NCBI RefSeq assembly: GCF_019649055.1
Contig: NW_026570536.1
Location: 1 to 56,150, forward strand
DNA length: 56,150 bases
Reading direction: 5' to 3'
From: Paramacrobiotus metropolitanus
Taxonomy: Eukaryota > Tardigrada > Eutardigrada > Parachela > Macrobiotidae
The notes below the pieces were generated by a model, which worked only from the letters and a program-made list of their open reading frames with translations, searched no databases and had not been told where the DNA came from. This document shows, in pieces, positions 52,643 through 56,150 of the stretch (positions are counted from its first letter, which is position 1; each line of letters starts with the position of its first letter). The position numbers were made by a program, and so were the translations under genes.

Positions 52643-54036
52643 ATGCAGCACCGGTGCGGTGCTTCAGAACGTTTGACCTTTTTTAGCGTGTTAAATTTGT
52701 TATTTATTTTTTAGTCAGCAAGTCAGCATCACATGACTGTAGTCTAAACATGCACGGGATTACGATGAGAGTGCCGAAATGTAAGGAAAATTGCCAGCAC
52801 TTGTTATCTGTGTGCTTGCGTTGTGCACAATATTTTACATATTATTGTGTTCGCTTGCGCTTTATTGGGCAGAAGGCCGTCAACAAGATAAAAAGTAACG
52901 CTAACGCTAAAACTCAAGAGGATGTAAGTAAAAATTTACTGTTTCATTCGCTTCACAAATTAAAGTACCGTAATTACCGAATTTGCACCCCTGGGGTGTA
53001 AAAGTTCAAACGTCCTGAAGGAGGGGTGCTTATTTCGGGGGGTGGTACTATTTTTTAAACACTATTTTTGGAGGGGGCCGATATTTTTCAAACCGCTTTG
53101 CATCGTGTTCAATCAAAATTGAACGCAGTAGATACCGGTATTTATAGTTTCACAACCTAGCGAGCAGCATTCTGAAGCAGCACCACATTATTTTTGTCCG
53201 TTAACTGTTTATTCATTAAATCATTACAATTATTATATGAAGCAATTTGCGGTATGTCTATCATTTTGTAGCGCTTAACATTTAATAACGCCCCCCTGGG
53301 CGGTAAATGCGGGGGGAGGCGCTATTTTTCAAACGGGTTATGGGAGGGGGGCTTATTACGGAGGGGGGCTTTATTATGGGGGGAGGTGCAAATTCGATAA
53401 TTACGGTATTTAGTATTTACTAATAATAAATTGCAAGTACTGGTAGGCAGTTCTAGGCTACTACTTCTGTACTTCATTAATTTTTACATCATTCAGCGAA
53501 TCAGCACATGCATGACGCACGATGCGGTATGTTTGAATTGTGCCTACTTGTGTACTACGTACGGATCGATCGAACACTACCACAACCGAATAATACTACT
53601 TGGCTGTGATAGCACTGTAACTGACTGCACAAACACTCACTCATGAGTTCATAACTGCAGTACTTAAATGATTTCGGAAAAGTTATCACTTACATATTTC
53701 TGACGCGCAAGACCCTGTAAAGTTACGCAGGTTTTATCTGACGTATTTTTCTGTGCCGCTACTGCTATAAAAATTTTGCGCTATGGCCACAATAAAGCCC
53801 CACATTACCGTCATTACGAGTATTTGATTCTTTGCAGTAATTATAATCAACGCTGTCCTGTGCTGAAGATCTGTTTCCATTGTCGAGCACAGAAATGCAC
53901 TCACAAAACTTTAACTAATGTGAATAATGCCTGTCTTGTATACGCCTTGCTGGTGCTAAATCTCGCAGGCAGGATCTGTCATGGATACTCCCGATTGAGA
54001 TGATTTATTTTCGTTACATTCGAACTGTATTATTGC
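52643..54036. other. Spacer between copies B and C
   Basis: Contains the MITE at 52966-53408 and otherwise AT-rich sequence. One TGACCTTT lies near 52,674. No gene recognised. Confidence 0.45.
52966..53408. mobile_element. G-rich MITE with TA-type ends
   Basis: The left end TACCGTAATTACCGAATTTG and the reversed right end TACCGTAATTATCGAATTTG are inverted repeats. The interior has runs of G (GGGGGG) on the plus strand in both halves and an AT-rich centre. If TA is the target duplication, it belongs to a Tc1/mariner-like group. It encodes nothing. Confidence 0.8.
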
Positions 54037-56122
54037 ATGTTCCGAAAAGATTATGAGTCGTTCATTCATTTGTTGATTATTTTTGGAGTTTGTGTTTTAT
54101 TGCACGTTCCAGGTAAGTAACTACTTACAAAATACTAAATTTGTATAACGAAATTGAAAAACTGGGGAAACTTGCTTAAAGTTTTATCGAGCTTTAAAGC
54201 AGCGTCACGCCCCTTATACTCGTATTATGTCAGTCACACAGTTTCACTTTTTGGATCTGTAGTGAAAAGCGAAGCCAAAATTGGCCAAAAAGTATTACAG
54301 TTCAAATCGAACACAGATTCACAATAATTTATCAGCTATACAACTTATTTAAGTAGTGTGTGCATTCATCCATTTTATCATTTTCAACAAAATGTTTATT
54401 TAGCAATCGAACTGGTCACAATGTGTTTCTGAAAAATTAAATTAAAGCCGAAAGAAACAATTCGTGAATAAAGTTTTTTTCAGTTTTGACTTCTGTGAAT
54501 GGATTTAAATCGCACATTTTCTTGCCAGCTGCAAAATCCTCTATCACCACCTTTTCTTGTAGATTCCGCATCGGTAACATGCAACACGTGCCTCGACGAC
54601 CCCCACGAGCCCACGAAATGCCTGAGTGGCAGCGCCGATACAGTGGAGAAGTGCTTCGACAACATGACCACCTGCGTAGTCTTCGCGGGTTTCCGGAGAA
54701 AACCACCCGACAACACTTCATTCCGTAAACGATCTGCACGCCTCGCTTTTTCCCGACTAACTTTAACAAGTCGTTTCGTGTAGGGCCAGTGATGTTCCGC
54801 CGCTGCCCAGAATTCAGCTTCGTCCTACCGGATTTCAATAATTTCAATATCGGACGGAATCGCCTTCCGAGTAAACCCAGTTTCCTCTGCTTTCTTATGG
54901 ATGAGTACTAGCAGGGAGTCGGCGAGGGCATCAGCATGGTGGATCGGCGGTGCGTGTGCAACGAGGATTATTGCAATAATAAAACATGGGACGAGATCAT
55001 GACGGAGTTCACTTTGCCGGTAGGTGAATATTTCTTCAAAAGAAAATCGGTTGGCAGCGTTTGTATGACCGATGGAAATATTTCTGTATGATATCCTTAG
55101 CAGATTTTTTTAATATGGCTATCTGTATGCATGTGTGTAGAAAGACTTTGAGAGGAACAGAACAGCAGTACCAATAAAAAATCCCTTAGGCAACAACTCT
55201 TTATCGCATGTCGTGCAAGCACTGAATCCCAGTCAAGCGCCGGACGGAAATGGTTCGCAGCCAGTTGAAGGTAGCTTTGGTGTGACGGCGGTGACTAAGC
55301 CCAGTGGCAACGACATGAACAGCGATGCAGCCTCTGCAGGTTCAGCAACAAAAGGCGAAGGTAATTCATTTTATAATATTTACTTATGACATGCCACTGC
55401 AACCACACCAAATGCGCATTGGTAAATTTAATGATTGATGCATTTCGTAATTAACAGCTTTGTACACAGTAGATAATTGTAGTACAGTGTATTATTTTGT
55501 GCCAAATAATCTGATTCTCCTATATGTTCAACGTACGTGACACTTTTTGGACGCGCTGGATCCAGCACGGGATTAATTGTGGGAATAGCGGCAGGAGTGG
55601 TGCGTATATGATTAATTACGTAGAATACGCAAGTAATCTTAATTTTTAATTACGCAGATTTATATAATAATTATAAAAATAATAATGTAATAGTGTTATC
55701 ATTGTAGTTTCCGGTTGGGGGTAGTCAGTATTGTGATGTGCTCGGCAGTGTGATCGTACACACTGGAAGGCGTGCCAAGAAACACACCGAGCGTCGAACA
55801 TTTATTCCTGCTAAATAACGCTTAGAACAGTAAATTTGCTGCACCGATCTTTTTCCAGGTGATTCTGGCGGTCGTGGCTGGTGGATTGTGGTACTGGTTT
55901 AAAGTGCGCAAGCGAAAAGATAGCACAAGTGGCAAAAGTGGTAACAGTGCCCGTAGTGGCAGTACTGCCAATAGTCAAGACACGGATGCCAGCGAAGAAG
56001 AACAATGTAAACGAGGCGAAGGTCAAGCTGAAACTCCGAACACCGCTGTTGTTGTGTGGCACAACACGGCTGTTTTTAAATTTTTAAAATTATCTACCTT
56101 CACTGTTATCTCTTTACGATAA
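54037..56122 (+). pseudogene. Three-finger membrane protein, copy C; probable pseudogene
   Basis: Exons by homology to copies A and B: 54037-54112 (signal peptide, LIIFGVCVLLHVP, GTAAGT donor), 54563-54724, 54784-55019, 55141-55360, about 55550-55599 and 55859-56122. The three-finger core is recognisable (CNTCLDD, FRRCPEF, RRCVCNEDYCN), as are the stalk and the membrane helix (LAVVAGGLWYWFKVRKRK). Exon 3 has an in-frame TAG (54909-54911). The acceptor of exon 5 reads GG in place of AG, and one base is missing beside it. Two independent lesions suggest a pseudogene, although assembly error could explain one. Confidence 0.75.
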
Positions 56123-56150
56123 GTACAATGGGTGGATGTTAAGCAGTGTA

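Noticed and set aside
52981-53400. G-runs as a quadruplex promoter
   Set aside because: They lie within a MITE with matching inverted ends, which explains them. There is no adjacent gene start.

Overview
This is a stretch of animal nuclear DNA. It has spliceosomal introns, a class A GPCR, kinase/Kelch genes, a cluster of Ly6/uPAR-like receptors and several DNA transposon families. Gene style suggests a small invertebrate, perhaps a tardigrade or other ecdysozoan, but nothing in the window proves the taxon. Single-base frameshifts occur in transposons and in some host genes, so both decay and residual assembly error must be kept in mind.

Layout. (1) About 1-14,950: a very large Ty3/gypsy-like retroelement. 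Its reverse transcriptase, RNase H and integrase lie at about 1.2-5.3 kb and are followed by more than 8 kb of plus-strand reading frames I cannot assign, including a linker-histone-like winged helix and an arginine/serine-rich protein. It ends in a tandem array of RNA-like hairpins and a dense regulatory-looking tail. The whole unit is seeded with the 8-mer AAAGGTCA (reverse TGACCTTT): about 50 copies by eye in 15 kb, in every frame and on both strands. (2) 15-25.6 kb: two damaged, paralogous protein kinase-Kelch genes. One is broken by a mariner-type MITE. The other has lost most of its kinase domain. A GC-rich hAT MITE with a perfect 8-bp target duplication lies between them. (3) 27.3-28.8 kb: a two-exon GPCR. 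(4) 28,942-44,825: a complete-length Polinton/Maverick with terminal inverted repeats. It carries protein-primed DNA polymerase B, protease, major capsid, a pVI-like protein, penton, integrase, two small conserved ORFs and packaging ATPase on the minus strand. On the plus strand are a small nuclease-like ORF and a protein with the two-repeat fold of TATA-binding protein. (5) 45.6-56.1 kb: three tandem, same-strand, six-exon genes for membrane-anchored three-finger proteins.

How it works together. The Polinton genes form a virus-like replication, packaging and capsid set. The TBP-like protein and the paired nuclease-like proteins are cargo I do not know from standard descriptions of the family, and they suggest the element may have controlled its own transcription. 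Several Polinton genes carry frameshifts, polB also carries a stop, and the penton gene is split by a hAT MITE, so this copy looks dead or dying. The retroelement's AAAGGTCA load matches the extended half-site used by monomeric nuclear receptors and is the strongest unexplained sequence signal in the window.
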